Shown here piece after piece: positions 35,713 through 44,500 of a stretch of DNA of 64,000 nucleotides. The notes under the pieces are model-generated. The model had not been told where the DNA came from. It did no database searches and saw only the letters and a list, made by a program, of their open reading frames with translations. Each line of letters starts with the position of its first letter. Position 1 is the stretch's first letter. This stretch comes from JBJXHG01 sp046160865 (lineage in GTDB: Bacteria; Planctomycetota; UBA1135; GCA-002686595): the NCBI GenBank assembly GCA_046160865.1, contig JBJXHG010000114.1, positions 1-64,000 of the forward strand, in the 5' to 3' direction. Position numbers and translations under genes: made by a program.

Positions 35713-35763
35713 GCGCGGCGGAGCCGCGCGAATGACCTCAGCGCGGCGGAGCCGCGCGAATGA
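35712..35763. repeat. Tandem doublet of 24-bp palindromic units after mreB
   Basis: Two identical 24-base units (35712-35735 and 35740-35763), four bases apart, each contain GCGCGGC GGA GCCGCGC (7-bp stem, 3-base loop) followed by GAATGA. The first unit begins at the last base of the mreB stop codon. REP-like structure; may stabilise the mreB message or attenuate read-through. Confidence 0.75.
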
Positions 35764-36150
35764 ATCGGTGGCGGCGGGGACTCGCACCTGCTTTCTGCTC
35801 GGACTCGTGGTGCTCGTCGGGTGCGACCGAGCTCTTCGCGGCAGTCAGCTTTCGGCCGTGGGCCACGTAACGCGGTCACATCGAGCTCATTCTCCGACGC
35901 CGCGATTGACGAGCGCACGCTGCCCGCGCTTCGAGGCGCAGAGCAGAACTGCAACCCGCAGTTCCCACAGCCACCGACGATCTCGCGTGGCGACTCCACG
36001 CCCGGGCGCGCGCCGTATTGAACTCGCGCGAGTGCGTTTCACTCGCGCTTCGGCTCCGCTACCGTGAGCCTCAGCATCCCGTAGCGAGCCGCCTTCGCAC
36101 TCGAAGCACTTGCACCACGGACTGCGAGCAGAGAACAGGGGCCTCTCGCT
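35764..36150. other. Intergenic region between mreB and mreC
   Basis: No convincing gene. Several hairpins are visible: GAACTGC/GCAGTTC around 35945-35965, and GCGCGAGTG/CACTCGCGC around 36022-36050. A frame at 35732-36067 starts with a lipoprotein-like signal (FLLGLVVLVGC) but the remainder is Arg/Ser/His-rich with non-coding codon use, perhaps a decayed lipoprotein gene. Confidence 0.5.
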
Positions 36151-37599
36151 GTGGATCTTTCGCGGTCGCGCACGCTGTACTTCGCCGCGCTCTTCGCGCT
36201 GGTCGCGCTCTCGCTGCGCCCGCAGGCGCGCGTCGAGCAGGCGCTCGATCTCGCGTTCGCGCCGACGCGCGTGCTCTCCGAGCTCTTGCTCCCGTTGCGC
36301 GCGCTGCGCTCGTCGAGCGTGCGCGCCGCCGAGCAGGCGATCGCACAGCACGTCGACGACGAGCGCGCACTCTCGCTCGCGTTGCTCGCGGCGGAGCGCG
36401 CGCGCGCCGAGCCCGTCGATCCCGCGTTGCGCGCCGGACGCGCGTGGATCCACGCCGAGGTCGTCGGACAAGGCGTCGCTTCCGTGCCCGCCGTCGTGGG
36501 CGGTCGCGACGACGGCTCGATCGCGATCCGCTGCGCACCCGGCGCTCCGCTCGAGGTCGGTCTGCCGGTCGTGTGCGGTGACACGTACGTCGGACGCATC
36601 GCGAGCCTCGGCGCGCGCGCGAGCGGCGAGGCGCGCGTCACGTTGATCACCGCGGATACGTTCCGCGTCGGCGGCCGCGCGGCCGTTGCGCCGTCCGCGC
36701 CCGATTCGACGCCGCCACGCACCGTGCTGCATTCGCACGCGCAGATCGTCGCCGGCGGCCTCGCCGTGAATCCGGTGGAGGATCCGGCGGGCATCTACAT
36801 CGCCGTGCGTGCGCCGAGCGAGCGCGACCTCGCACACGGCACCGTGCGCGCCGGCGAGCTCGGCCGCGGCGACGCACCGGCCGCGCTCGCCGAAGGCTTT
36901 CGACTCGGCGAGCTCGTGCGCTACTCCGTCAATGGCGTGCCGGTGCTCGCGCTGCGCGCGGATCTCGACTACGAGCGCGGTCTCGCGCAGGTCGTCGTGC
37001 TCGCGCCACCGACGCGCGAGATCCCCGAGCCGGTGTTGCTCGGCGGGCGCTTCGGCGCCGAGCACTGGATCCCGGCGCGCTTCGCGCTCGCTGGCGATCC
37101 GTCGCACTGGCGCGACAGTCGCGTGCTGTGCGCCGGACGCCGCGACAAGATCGAGCCGCGCGCCGTCGTCGCCGCCGGAGCGCGCTACCTCGGCTCCGTC
37201 GTGACGGTCGGCGAGTTCTCCTCCGAAGTCGCGTTGCTCGGCGATCCGGGTCTTTCCATCAAGGTGCTCGCTGCGGCACGCAACGGAAGCGAAGCGCACA
37301 TTCCGCTGCCGCTCGGCCGCATGACTTCGATCGGACGCGACCCTTCGAGCGGCGAAGTCCTGCTGCGCTGGGACGCGCCGATCCCGGTGCTGGGCGCGAC
37401 CGACCCGCGTGCATCGGTGCCCGCGCTCTTGTTCACGGGATCCGGCGATCCCGACGTGCCGGCCGGACTCTGGCTCGGCGAGGCCGACTTGCCGCGCGGA
37501 CGCGGACCGTTCGTGCTGCGCGTGCGCGTAGCGGGGCCCGTCGCGGGACTGCAGACGGTGCACGTGCTCCGCAAGACGCCCCCCCAGGCGAAGCCATGA
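36151..37599 (+). CDS. mreC: Rod shape-determining protein MreC (enlarged)
   Basis: A 482-residue periplasmic scaffold that links MreB to PBP2/RodA. An N-terminal helix (TLYFAALFALVALSL) is followed by a coiled coil (about 45-90) and the first MreC beta-domain with LEVGLPVVCGDTYVGRIASLG and RVTLITADTFRVGGRAAV, which match the family's G-V-x-x-G-L-x-V-x-G and D-x-x-F-R-V-G patterns. It is 100 or more residues longer than typical MreC, with an extra C-terminal beta-region. GTG start at 36151. mreD follows after 16 bp; between them lies a seven-codon ATG...TGA mini-frame that carries mreD's GGAGG site. Confidence 0.85.
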   Translation: MDLSRSRTLYFAALFALVALSLRPQARVEQALDLAFAPTRVLSELLLPLRALRSSSVRAAEQAIAQHVDDERALSLALLAAERARAEPVDPALRAGRAWIHAEVVGQGVASVPAVVGGRDDGSIAIRCAPGAPLEVGLPVVCGDTYVGRIASLGARASGEARVTLITADTFRVGGRAAVAPSAPDSTPPRTVLHSHAQIVAGGLAVNPVEDPAGIYIAVRAPSERDLAHGTVRAGELGRGDAPAALAEGFRLGELVRYSVNGVPVLALRADLDYERGLAQVVVLAPPTREIPEPVLLGGRFGAEHWIPARFALAGDPSHWRDSRVLCAGRRDKIEPRAVVAAGARYLGSVVTVGEFSSEVALLGDPGLSIKVLAAARNGSEAHIPLPLGRMTSIGRDPSSGEVLLRWDAPIPVLGATDPRASVPALLFTGSGDPDVPAGLWLGEADLPRGRGPFVLRVRVAGPVAGLQTVHVLRKTPPQAKP

Positions 37600-37615
37600 G
37601 CTCGGAGGCGAAGCC

Positions 37616-38131
37616 GTGAACGCCGCGCGCTCGCTCGGCTTCGTGCTGTTCACCGTGTGGGCCGTGTGGCTCGCGGGGATCCAAGGCTCCGTCGTCGCCG
37701 TCAGTCCGGCGGCGCGCTGGATCCCGGACCTCTTGCTCGTGCTCGTGGCGAGCGTCGTCGCGCGCCTGGAAACCACCGATGCGCCCTGGCTCGCACTGTG
37801 CGCCGCGCTCGCGCGCGCGAGCGTCGCGCCCGAGCCGCCGGTCGCGTTGCTCGCCGGCTTCCTAGGTGTCATCGCGATCGCGCTCGGCGTGCGCTCGGTG
37901 GTCGAGATCACCGGACCGCTGTGGCGCGCGGTCGTCGCGGCCGCGATGGTGATCGCTCTGGACGCGTGGCTCGTGTGCGTGCACCGCGTGCGCGTTCCGG
38001 AGTCGTCCGTCTCGCTCTCGATCTTCGCGGGCGTCTCGGTGGCGCTGAGCTCGGGAGTCCTCGCGCTGCTCCTCGGTCCGCTCTTCGCGCGCTTGCCCGG
38101 CCTGACGCCGCTGAGGAGGCGCCGGTGGTAG
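37616..38131 (+). CDS. mreD: Rod shape-determining protein MreD
   Basis: A 171-residue integral membrane protein with about five helices (LGFVLFTVWAVWLAGIQ, WIPDLLLVLVASVVARL, VALLAGFLGVIAIALGV, AVVAAAMVIALDAWLV, SIFAGVSVALSSGVLALLLG), the size and topology of MreD. Sequence identity to named MreD is hard to judge by eye, so the call rests partly on the mreB-mreC-X-pbp2-rodA order. Starts with GTG after a GGAGG site and overlaps the PBP2 start by 7 bp. Confidence 0.85.
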   Translation: MNAARSLGFVLFTVWAVWLAGIQGSVVAVSPAARWIPDLLLVLVASVVARLETTDAPWLALCAALARASVAPEPPVALLAGFLGVIAIALGVRSVVEITGPLWRAVVAAAMVIALDAWLVCVHRVRVPESSVSLSIFAGVSVALSSGVLALLLGPLFARLPGLTPLRRRRW

Positions 38132-41100
38132 CGCAACGCCGCTTCGGCCCACTGCTCCTGATCGTGTTCGCGGGACTTGCGGCGCTGCTCGCGCGCTCGT
38201 TCCAGATCCAGGTGTTCGAACGCTCCGTCTGGGCCGGGCAAGCGGCGAGCTTGCTGCGCTCCTCGAAAGTCGTGCCGTATCACCGCGGCGCGATCCTCGA
38301 TCGCAACGGACGCCCGCTCGTGCGGGACGACGACGCACACGAGGTCGAGTTCTGCTACCGCGATTTTCGCCGCGGACATCCGATCGGCGCGGTCGCGCAC
38401 GCGCGCTCGGTGCTCGAGATGCGCTGCGTGCCGCTCGCGGAGGCGTCGGCGCGGCTGGAGTCGTACGCCGCCGAAATCCTCGCGCTGTCGCCGGCCGCGA
38501 TCGCCGCATTCGCGCGCGGCGAGTCGCTCGCGACCGCGAGCTTCGTCGTCCCGCCCGCGAGCGGCGCGAACGAACGCCGCAGCGCACGCGCATCGGATCT
38601 GCGCTTCTACGTCGGCGCGCTGCTGCAGGTGCGGCCGGACGAGCACAAGTGGATGCGCCTGAAGCCGGAGCATCCGGACTTCGCACTCTCGTACCTCGAG
38701 AAGTTCGCCCGCGAGCGCGGACGCACGCCGCAAGAGCTGCTCGGCGACGTCGAGCGCGAGCTCGCGGCGGCGCGCGCGGACTTCACGGAGCTCGCCGAGC
38801 TGCTCGCACAGGACTCCGCAGTGCGCGCGGGCGCGGGCGGCGTCGCACCGCTCGAGATCCTGACGGAAGCGATCGAGGCGCAGCGTGCGGCGGCCGAAGA
38901 CGCGACGGCCGACGAGCTCTTCGTGCTCGCGTGCGGTTTCGCGCCGGGGCGCATCTCGAGCGCGAGCCTCGCGCGCGTGTTCGATCTGCGCTGGATCGCC
39001 GGCGTGCTCTGTTGGGACGACGTGCGCGCGCGCGCTTGGACCGCGAGCCGCCGGCGCGCGCACCTGCGCGATCTCACGGAGCTCACGGCGACGCGCATCC
39101 TGTCGCAGGTCGAGCTCGTCGACGATCCGAGCGCGCGCGGCGAACGCCTGCTCGACGAGCTCGCGCAGTGCGTCGCCGCGGTGCGCGAGCGGCGCTCCGT
39201 CCTCGACGCGCCGCCGTCGTGGCGCGACCTCGACGAGCTCGACGTGCTCTCGGAGCTCGACACGCTGTTCGAACGGCCCGCGGCGCGCGCGCGCGTCGAC
39301 CTGTCGCAAGTGGCGCTGCTCGATCCCGAGTTCGCGGGCGCGGCGCGCGAGCTCGACGATCCATGGCTCGCCGTCGGGCTGGTCGCGGAGCTCGCGGGCG
39401 TCGCCGCGATCGATGCGCGCTCGGCCGGCGACGCGCGCGACGCCGCCGAGCGCTGGCGCAAGCTCGCGCAGGAGCCGCGCGGGATGGAGAGCGCCGAGGC
39501 GCGGCGCGAGCTCGTCGCGTTGCTCGTCGCGCTGGACGAGCAGCTCGCGCGCGCGGCCGACAAGGTGCTCGCACAGCTCTGTCCGCCGCTCGGCGACGGA
39601 GCGCTCGCGGCGCTCGCGATCTCGGAGGGGCGTTCGACACGCGCGCTGCAGCAACAGGACTACGTGCTGCGCGAGGAGCAAAATCGCCGCGTCGCGATCT
39701 CGCGCGCGCCGAGCTACGCGCTCGTGCACCGGCTCGAGCGCTATCCCGAGCGGCACCGCGGCTTCGAGGTGCGCGAGACGACGCGCCGCGCCGCGACCGC
39801 GTTCGACAAGGACGGTGGACCGCTCGCGACGCACTTGATCGGACGCGTGCGGCGTCCGTCGCTGACCGATCTCTTCTCGCAGGTGCGCGACGAGAAGCGG
39901 CTCGCGAGCCTGCAATACAAGGAGATCCGCACGCGCGCCGACGAGGACGAGATCCGCGCGCTCGCGGCGCGCTTGTTCCGCTCCGACGAGAACTTTGGCG
40001 ATCGCGGCGTGGAGGCGTACTTCGACGCGGAGCTGCGCGGGCGCTACGGCTATCGCGAGACGGAGAATCGCCGTCGCGGCGATGCGCCGGCGAGCGCGCT
40101 GTTCCAATCGCCCGTCGACGGCCAGGACATCGTGCTCACGATCGACGAGGAGCTGCAGCGTGCCGCGCAGGAGACGCTCGCGCATCCCGAGTTGCCGTCC
40201 GATCCGCAGACCGACCGCATGTGGTTCTTGCATCCCGTCGGCGCGATCGTGCTGCTCGCGCCGGATGGTGAGGTGCTCGCGGCGGCATCCGAGCCGACGC
40301 GCGGCGGCGAGCCGCCGACGCCCGGCCGCGGCGTCGAGCGCACGCACTCGCGCGAGCGCACGTTGTCGCGCCCGACGTTCACGCCGCCGGGCTCGGTGTT
40401 CAAGCCGTTCGTGGCCGCGTTCGCGCTCGATCGACTCGGCTTCGATCCGGGGACGCGCTACGCGTGCGTGCCGATCGACGACGGCGGACCTGGCTACGTC
40501 GATTTGCACTGCCATTCGCTGCACGTCGAGTGCGATCTCGAGCGCGCGCTCGAAGTCTCGTGCAACTCGTTCTTCGCGCACCTCGGCGAGACGTATCCGC
40601 CGGAGAAGCTGCTCGAGATGGCGCACGTCTTCGGCTTCGGCGAGCCGACCGGCATCCGTCACTTGGGCACGAGCGGCCGCTCTGGATTGCGCGAGGATTG
40701 GCGCTTCCACGCCGAGACGAAGCTCGTCGCGGAGCTCGGCGAGCCGTCGCGGCGGCGCCGCTTCGCGAACGGCCTCGCCGTCATGGAAGCGACGCCGATG
40801 CAAGTCGCGCGCGCGACGGCCGGGCTGCTGACGGGCGAGCTGCCGGAAGTGCGGATCGTGCGCTCGATCGGCGGCGTGCCGGTGTCCGGCGCATCGCGTC
40901 CGCTCGGATTGTCCGAAGCGAGCCTCGCGTTCGTGCGCCGCGCGATGGAGGGCGTCGTCGAGGACATGGGCGGCTCCGCGTACGGCAAGGGACTCGATCG
41001 CGGAACACTCGGCTTCCGCGTCGCGGCGAAGACGGGCAGCGGAGACTACGCGGCGTTCGTCGCGAGCCCCGAGCAGACGCCCGACGACCGCGCCGACATG

Positions 41101-41346
41101 GAGGCCGACAAAGTGCGCAAGCACACCTGGCTCGCAGGTTGGTTCCCGTCCGACGCGCCGAAGGCCGTCGTCGTCGTGTTCCTGCACGACGTGTCGAAGA
41201 CCGCGAGCCACACCGCGGTCTATGTCGCCGGTCAGTTCCTGAGGAGCGAGGCGGTGCGGCGGTTCGTCGCCGGTAAGCCGCACACGACTTCGTCCGCGCC
41301 GGCGGCGAACGCGCCGCGCGCGGTCACCGAGGAGGAAGCGCGGTGA
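38125..41346 (+). CDS. mrdA: Penicillin-binding protein 2 (class B transpeptidase) with very large N-terminal insertion
   Basis: A 1073-residue elongasome transpeptidase, against roughly 630 for E. coli PBP2. Anchor LLLIVFAGLAALLARSFQIQ; R1-like motif YHRGAILDRNGRPLVRDD. The transpeptidase motifs are intact: SVFK (Ser757), SCN (Ser812), KTGSG (Lys969). Between about residue 65 and the PBP2-like strand YPERHRGFEVRETTRR (about 540; near 150-165 in E. coli) lie roughly 370 extra residues, mostly Ala/Glu/Arg-rich helices with many aspartates. The start is GTG at 38125, five bases after GAGGAGG, overlapping mreD. The stop overlaps the rodA start (GTGA). Late region ends in Ala/Thr/Glu tail. Confidence 0.92.
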   Translation: MVAQRRFGPLLLIVFAGLAALLARSFQIQVFERSVWAGQAASLLRSSKVVPYHRGAILDRNGRPLVRDDDAHEVEFCYRDFRRGHPIGAVAHARSVLEMRCVPLAEASARLESYAAEILALSPAAIAAFARGESLATASFVVPPASGANERRSARASDLRFYVGALLQVRPDEHKWMRLKPEHPDFALSYLEKFARERGRTPQELLGDVERELAAARADFTELAELLAQDSAVRAGAGGVAPLEILTEAIEAQRAAAEDATADELFVLACGFAPGRISSASLARVFDLRWIAGVLCWDDVRARAWTASRRRAHLRDLTELTATRILSQVELVDDPSARGERLLDELAQCVAAVRERRSVLDAPPSWRDLDELDVLSELDTLFERPAARARVDLSQVALLDPEFAGAARELDDPWLAVGLVAELAGVAAIDARSAGDARDAAERWRKLAQEPRGMESAEARRELVALLVALDEQLARAADKVLAQLCPPLGDGALAALAISEGRSTRALQQQDYVLREEQNRRVAISRAPSYALVHRLERYPERHRGFEVRETTRRAATAFDKDGGPLATHLIGRVRRPSLTDLFSQVRDEKRLASLQYKEIRTRADEDEIRALAARLFRSDENFGDRGVEAYFDAELRGRYGYRETENRRRGDAPASALFQSPVDGQDIVLTIDEELQRAAQETLAHPELPSDPQTDRMWFLHPVGAIVLLAPDGEVLAAASEPTRGGEPPTPGRGVERTHSRERTLSRPTFTPPGSVFKPFVAAFALDRLGFDPGTRYACVPIDDGGPGYVDLHCHSLHVECDLERALEVSCNSFFAHLGETYPPEKLLEMAHVFGFGEPTGIRHLGTSGRSGLREDWRFHAETKLVAELGEPSRRRRFANGLAVMEATPMQVARATAGLLTGELPEVRIVRSIGGVPVSGASRPLGLSEASLAFVRRAMEGVVEDMGGSAYGKGLDRGTLGFRVAAKTGSGDYAAFVASPEQTPDDRADMEADKVRKHTWLAGWFPSDAPKAVVVVFLHDVSKTASHTAVYVAGQFLRSEAVRRFVAGKPHTTSSAPAANAPRAVTEEEAR

Positions 41347-42548
41347 GCGAGTCGAAACGGGTCGCGAGCCTCGACGGAGCGCCGCGTCGTGCGCTGTCGC
41401 TCGCGGCGGTGCGCTGGCTCGCGCTCGACTGGCACGTGCTCGCCGTCGCGGGACTCTTGCTCGGCATCGGGCTCTCGTTCCTCGACGCGATGCGCGACGC
41501 CGACGACTTGTTCGGCCGCGGTGGCATCAACTTCGCCGGCCACGTGCAGAAGCTCGTGCTGACGCTGCCGTTCTTCGTGCTCGCGCTGTCGGTGCGGCCG
41601 CGCTGGCTGCGGCGCAACGCGTACCTCGTGTACGGCGCGACGCTCGTGCTGCTCTTGCTCGTGCCGGTGCTCGGTGAGTCGCGCAACGGCGCGCGTCGTT
41701 GGATCCCGCTGTTCGGCGCGTTCGATCTGCAGCCGAGCGAGCTCGCGAAGCTCGGAGTCATCCTCGCGCTGTCGCGCGCGCTCTACCGCAATCGCTTACA
41801 GCGTCCGCGCGATTTCTGGCCGCCGCTCCTCGTCGCGCTCGTGCCGATGGGACTCGTCGCGCTGCAACCCGATCTCGGCACGTCGCTGACGATCGTGCCG
41901 ATCACGCTCGGTCTCTTGTACTTGGCCGGCGCGCGCGCCGCAGTGCCCGTGCGCTTCCTGCTCGGCGCGGCGATCGTCGGCTTCCTCGTGTGGAAGTTCC
42001 GCTTCGGCGTGCACGACTACCAGATGCAGCGCATCGACACGTGGCTCGCGGGCTTCCGCGCGCAAGACCTGATCGATGCGCGCAGCGGACCGGCGTTCCA
42101 CAGCTATCACGCGCGCGTCGCCGTGGGGAACGGCGGGCTGTTCGGCACCGGGCTCGGACAGGGCATCGCGAACCAGGGCGGCTATCTGCCGGAGCGCGAC
42201 TGCGATTCGATCTTCGCCGTCGTCGCCGAGGAAGCGGGCTGGCTCGGCTCCGCGGTCGTGCTCGCTCTCTACGCGCTCCTCATCGCGTTGCTCATGGGCA
42301 GCGCGAGCGGTGTGCGCGACCGCTTCTCGCGCCTCGTCGTCGGCGGCATCGCGCTGTACTTCAGCGCGCATCTCTTCATCCACGTCGGCGTGAACTTGGG
42401 GCTGATCCCGATGACGGGGCTCACGCTGCCGCTGTTCTCGACCGGCGGATCGTCGCTGCTCGTCACGTTCCTCGCGCTCGGTCTCGCGCTCGGTCTCGCG
42501 TCGCACCACGAGCCGTCGCTCGACAAGGATTCGTTCCGCGAGTACTGA
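41343..42548 (+). CDS. rodA: Peptidoglycan glycosyltransferase RodA (SEDS family)
   Basis: A 401-residue polytopic lipid II polymerase working with PBP2. SEDS motifs: SRNGARRWIPLFGAFDLQPS followed by ELAKLG, VALQPDLGTSLTIVP (carries the conserved Asp-containing loop), GGLFGTGLGQG, LPERDCDSIFAVVAEEAGWLG, and HVGVNLGLIPMTGLTLPLFS then TGGSSLL. Ten or so helices. The GTG start at 41343 overlaps the PBP2 stop by 4 bp, so the polymerase and transpeptidase are co-translated. It ends 51 bp before a convergent lipoprotein gene. Confidence 0.95.
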   Translation: MSESKRVASLDGAPRRALSLAAVRWLALDWHVLAVAGLLLGIGLSFLDAMRDADDLFGRGGINFAGHVQKLVLTLPFFVLALSVRPRWLRRNAYLVYGATLVLLLLVPVLGESRNGARRWIPLFGAFDLQPSELAKLGVILALSRALYRNRLQRPRDFWPPLLVALVPMGLVALQPDLGTSLTIVPITLGLLYLAGARAAVPVRFLLGAAIVGFLVWKFRFGVHDYQMQRIDTWLAGFRAQDLIDARSGPAFHSYHARVAVGNGGLFGTGLGQGIANQGGYLPERDCDSIFAVVAEEAGWLGSAVVLALYALLIALLMGSASGVRDRFSRLVVGGIALYFSAHLFIHVGVNLGLIPMTGLTLPLFSTGGSSLLVTFLALGLALGLASHHEPSLDKDSFREY

Positions 42549-42599
42549 CCTCGGGCCGCGACGGCGTCTTCGGACGTGCTGCGAGCGTTCGCCGCGCGC

Positions 42600-43163
42600 T
42601 CAGAACGAGATCGAGAGCCCGAGCACCATGCCGTCCACGGTCCACGCGGGACCGAAGCTGGCGTTCACGCGCGATCGTCGCGCCCAAGCGTCGCTGTCGA
42701 GGCTCGGATCCGTCGAGTAGAGCTCGAGCGTGACGCCGCGCGAGAGCTCCTCCCAGTACGCGCGCTCGTCCGCGAGCCGCGTGACGTCGACGAACATGCC
42801 GGGCGGATAGATCGCGGGGTCGCGGTAGCGCTCGGATGGAGCGACGCCGTTCGACAGCGACGATCGGCGCTGCGGCGCAGCGGATGCGGCGCGTGCGCGC
42901 GGGTGCAGCAGGACGACGTCGGCATCCTGAGCAGCGGGCACGTCGACGAACGGGAGCGGGATCGCGAGCACGCGTTGCGCGGAACTCGGCACGAGCGGGT
43001 CCAAGTCCGCGGGTACGAGCAGTGGCGTCCAGTGCGGCGCGACTTCCGGCGTGAGCGACAGCGCCTCCGTCCACGGCTGCTCGTCGACATCGCTGCGCAC
43101 GCTGGCGCACCCCGCCGATAGCGCGAGGAAGATCGACATCGCCCGCGTGCTCGAGTTCGCCAC
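42600..43163 (-). CDS. Putative lipoprotein of unknown function
   Basis: A protein of about 187 residues. The GTG at 43163 is chosen because GGAGG lies five bases upstream and it yields a signal peptide with a basic residue (ANSSTRAMSIFLALSAGCAS) and a candidate lipidation cysteine; the ATG at 43139 is the alternative. The mature part is Pro/Arg/Asp-rich (LVPADLDPLVPSSAQRVLAI, YPPGMFVDVTRLADERAYWE) and ends in a strand-like hydrophobic tail (WTVDGMVLGLSISF) that could be an outer-membrane beta-strand. No family recognised. Convergent with rodA. Confidence 0.65.
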   Translation of the reverse strand: MANSSTRAMSIFLALSAGCASVRSDVDEQPWTEALSLTPEVAPHWTPLLVPADLDPLVPSSAQRVLAIPLPFVDVPAAQDADVVLLHPRARAASAAPQRRSSLSNGVAPSERYRDPAIYPPGMFVDVTRLADERAYWEELSRGVTLELYSTDPSLDSDAWARRSRVNASFGPAWTVDGMVLGLSISF

Positions 43164-43314
43164 CAAGTCCTCCACCGCCTGCCCGCGCAGGTCGCCTGTC
43201 CGGCGCTGCATGGGTTGCATCGGAGCGCGAGCGCGCGCGCCTTGATGGCGTTCTCGTACAGAGATCCAATGGCGCGCCCGCACGGGTCCGAAACAGGCCC
43301 GTGGGCCGCCACGC

Positions 43315-44487
43315 ATGCGAAAAACGAAAGCCGTCGCTCTCCCGCCTGCCCTCCCCATCGCCTTGATCGGGCAGAAGTTCATGGGGCGCGCTCACGCCAA
43401 CGCGTGGGGACAAGCCGGCCGCTTCTTCGAGCTCGCGCGCCGGCCGTACGTGCACACTGCGGCGGCACGCGACGCGCGCGAGCTGGCCGCGTTCGCGGCG
43501 CGCTTCGAGATCGCGAAGACGACGAGCGATTGGCGCACGATCGCGGAGGACGAGGAGGTCGAGCTCGTCGACATCGCGACGCCGAACGACGCGCACGCGG
43601 AGATGTCGATCGCGATGCTCGCAGCCGGCAAGCACGTCGCGTGCGAGAAGCCGCTCGCGGGCACGCTCGCGGACGCGCGCGCGATGCGCGACGCAGCCGC
43701 GCAGTCGAAGCGCCGAACGTTCGTGTGGTTCAACTACCGCCGCTGCCCGGCGATCGGGCTCGCGTGGCAGCTCTTGCGCGAGAGGAAGCTCGGCCGCATC
43801 TACCACGTGCGCGCGCAATATCTACAGAGCTGGGGCGGCCCCGAGACGCCGCTCTCGTGGCGCTTCCAGAAGAAGCACGCCGGGAGTGGCGCGCACGGCG
43901 ATCTCAACGCGCACCTCGTCGACCTCGCGCGCTTCCTGCTCGACGACGAGATCGTCGAGGTGCACGGCGCCGTCGCGCGCACGTTCATCGCAGAGCGCGT
44001 GGCGCCGGGCACGAAGAAAAAAGGCCAGAGCGACGTCGACGACGCGACGCTCTTCCTCGCGAGCTTTGGATCCGGCGCGCTCGCGAGCTTCGAGGCCACG
44101 CGACTCGCGACCGGCAACCTGAACGCGAACTCGATCGAGATCGACGGCGAGAAGGGAGCCTTGCGTTTCGAGTTCGAGCGCATGAACGAGTTGCACTACT
44201 ACGACGCGACGACCGGTCCGCGCACGGCGGGCTGGACACGGATCGTTGCGACGTCGGCGGCCGGGAATCATCCGTACGCGGCGAATTGGTGGCCCGATGC
44301 GCACATGCTCGGCTACGAGCACGGCTTCACGAACATGGCCGCCGACATCGTGCGCGTGCTGACGGGGGAGAAGCCAGTGCTGCCGCTGCCGGATTTCGCC
44401 GACGCGTATGAGACGCAACGCGTCTTGGAGGCGGCGATGGTGTCGGCGCGGGAGCGGTGCGGCGTTGCGATGACGAGCGTGACGTAG
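43315..44487 (+). CDS. Cytoplasmic Gfo/Idh/MocA family dehydrogenase
   Basis: A 390-residue NAD(P)-dependent sugar or cyclitol oxidoreductase without an export signal. Rossmann segment PIALIGQKFMGRAHANAW, in which the usual GxGxxG reads GQKFMG, a common variant of this subgroup. Catalytic lysine motif HVACEKPLAG; TFVWFNYRRCPA; SGAHGDLNAHLVDLARFLL provides the conserved Asp and His of the active site. Probably oxidises or reduces a sugar at C3 or an inositol. Separated from the downstream sugar module by the minus-strand toxin-antitoxin pair. Its stop codon lies inside a perfect 24-bp palindrome. Confidence 0.9.
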   Translation: MRKTKAVALPPALPIALIGQKFMGRAHANAWGQAGRFFELARRPYVHTAAARDARELAAFAARFEIAKTTSDWRTIAEDEEVELVDIATPNDAHAEMSIAMLAAGKHVACEKPLAGTLADARAMRDAAAQSKRRTFVWFNYRRCPAIGLAWQLLRERKLGRIYHVRAQYLQSWGGPETPLSWRFQKKHAGSGAHGDLNAHLVDLARFLLDDEIVEVHGAVARTFIAERVAPGTKKKGQSDVDDATLFLASFGSGALASFEATRLATGNLNANSIEIDGEKGALRFEFERMNELHYYDATTGPRTAGWTRIVATSAAGNHPYAANWWPDAHMLGYEHGFTNMAADIVRVLTGEKPVLPLPDFADAYETQRVLEAAMVSARERCGVAMTSVT

Positions 44488-44500
44488 CGCTACGTCACGC
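44477..44500. terminator. Perfect 24-bp palindrome between convergent genes
   Basis: GCGTGACGTAGC followed by its exact reverse complement. It contains the stop codons of both the plus-strand oxidoreductase (44485-44487) and the minus-strand zinc-finger gene (44495-44497). With no loop or U-tract it would be a poor intrinsic terminator but could act as a cruciform or protein site. Confidence 0.55.

Noticed and set aside
35887..41283. 1798-codon minus-strand open frame opposite mreC, mreD and PBP2
   Set aside because: Product is low-complexity Arg/Ala/Glu with no motifs; the plus strand carries intact mreC, mreD and PBP2 motifs. It results from GC-rich codon bias.
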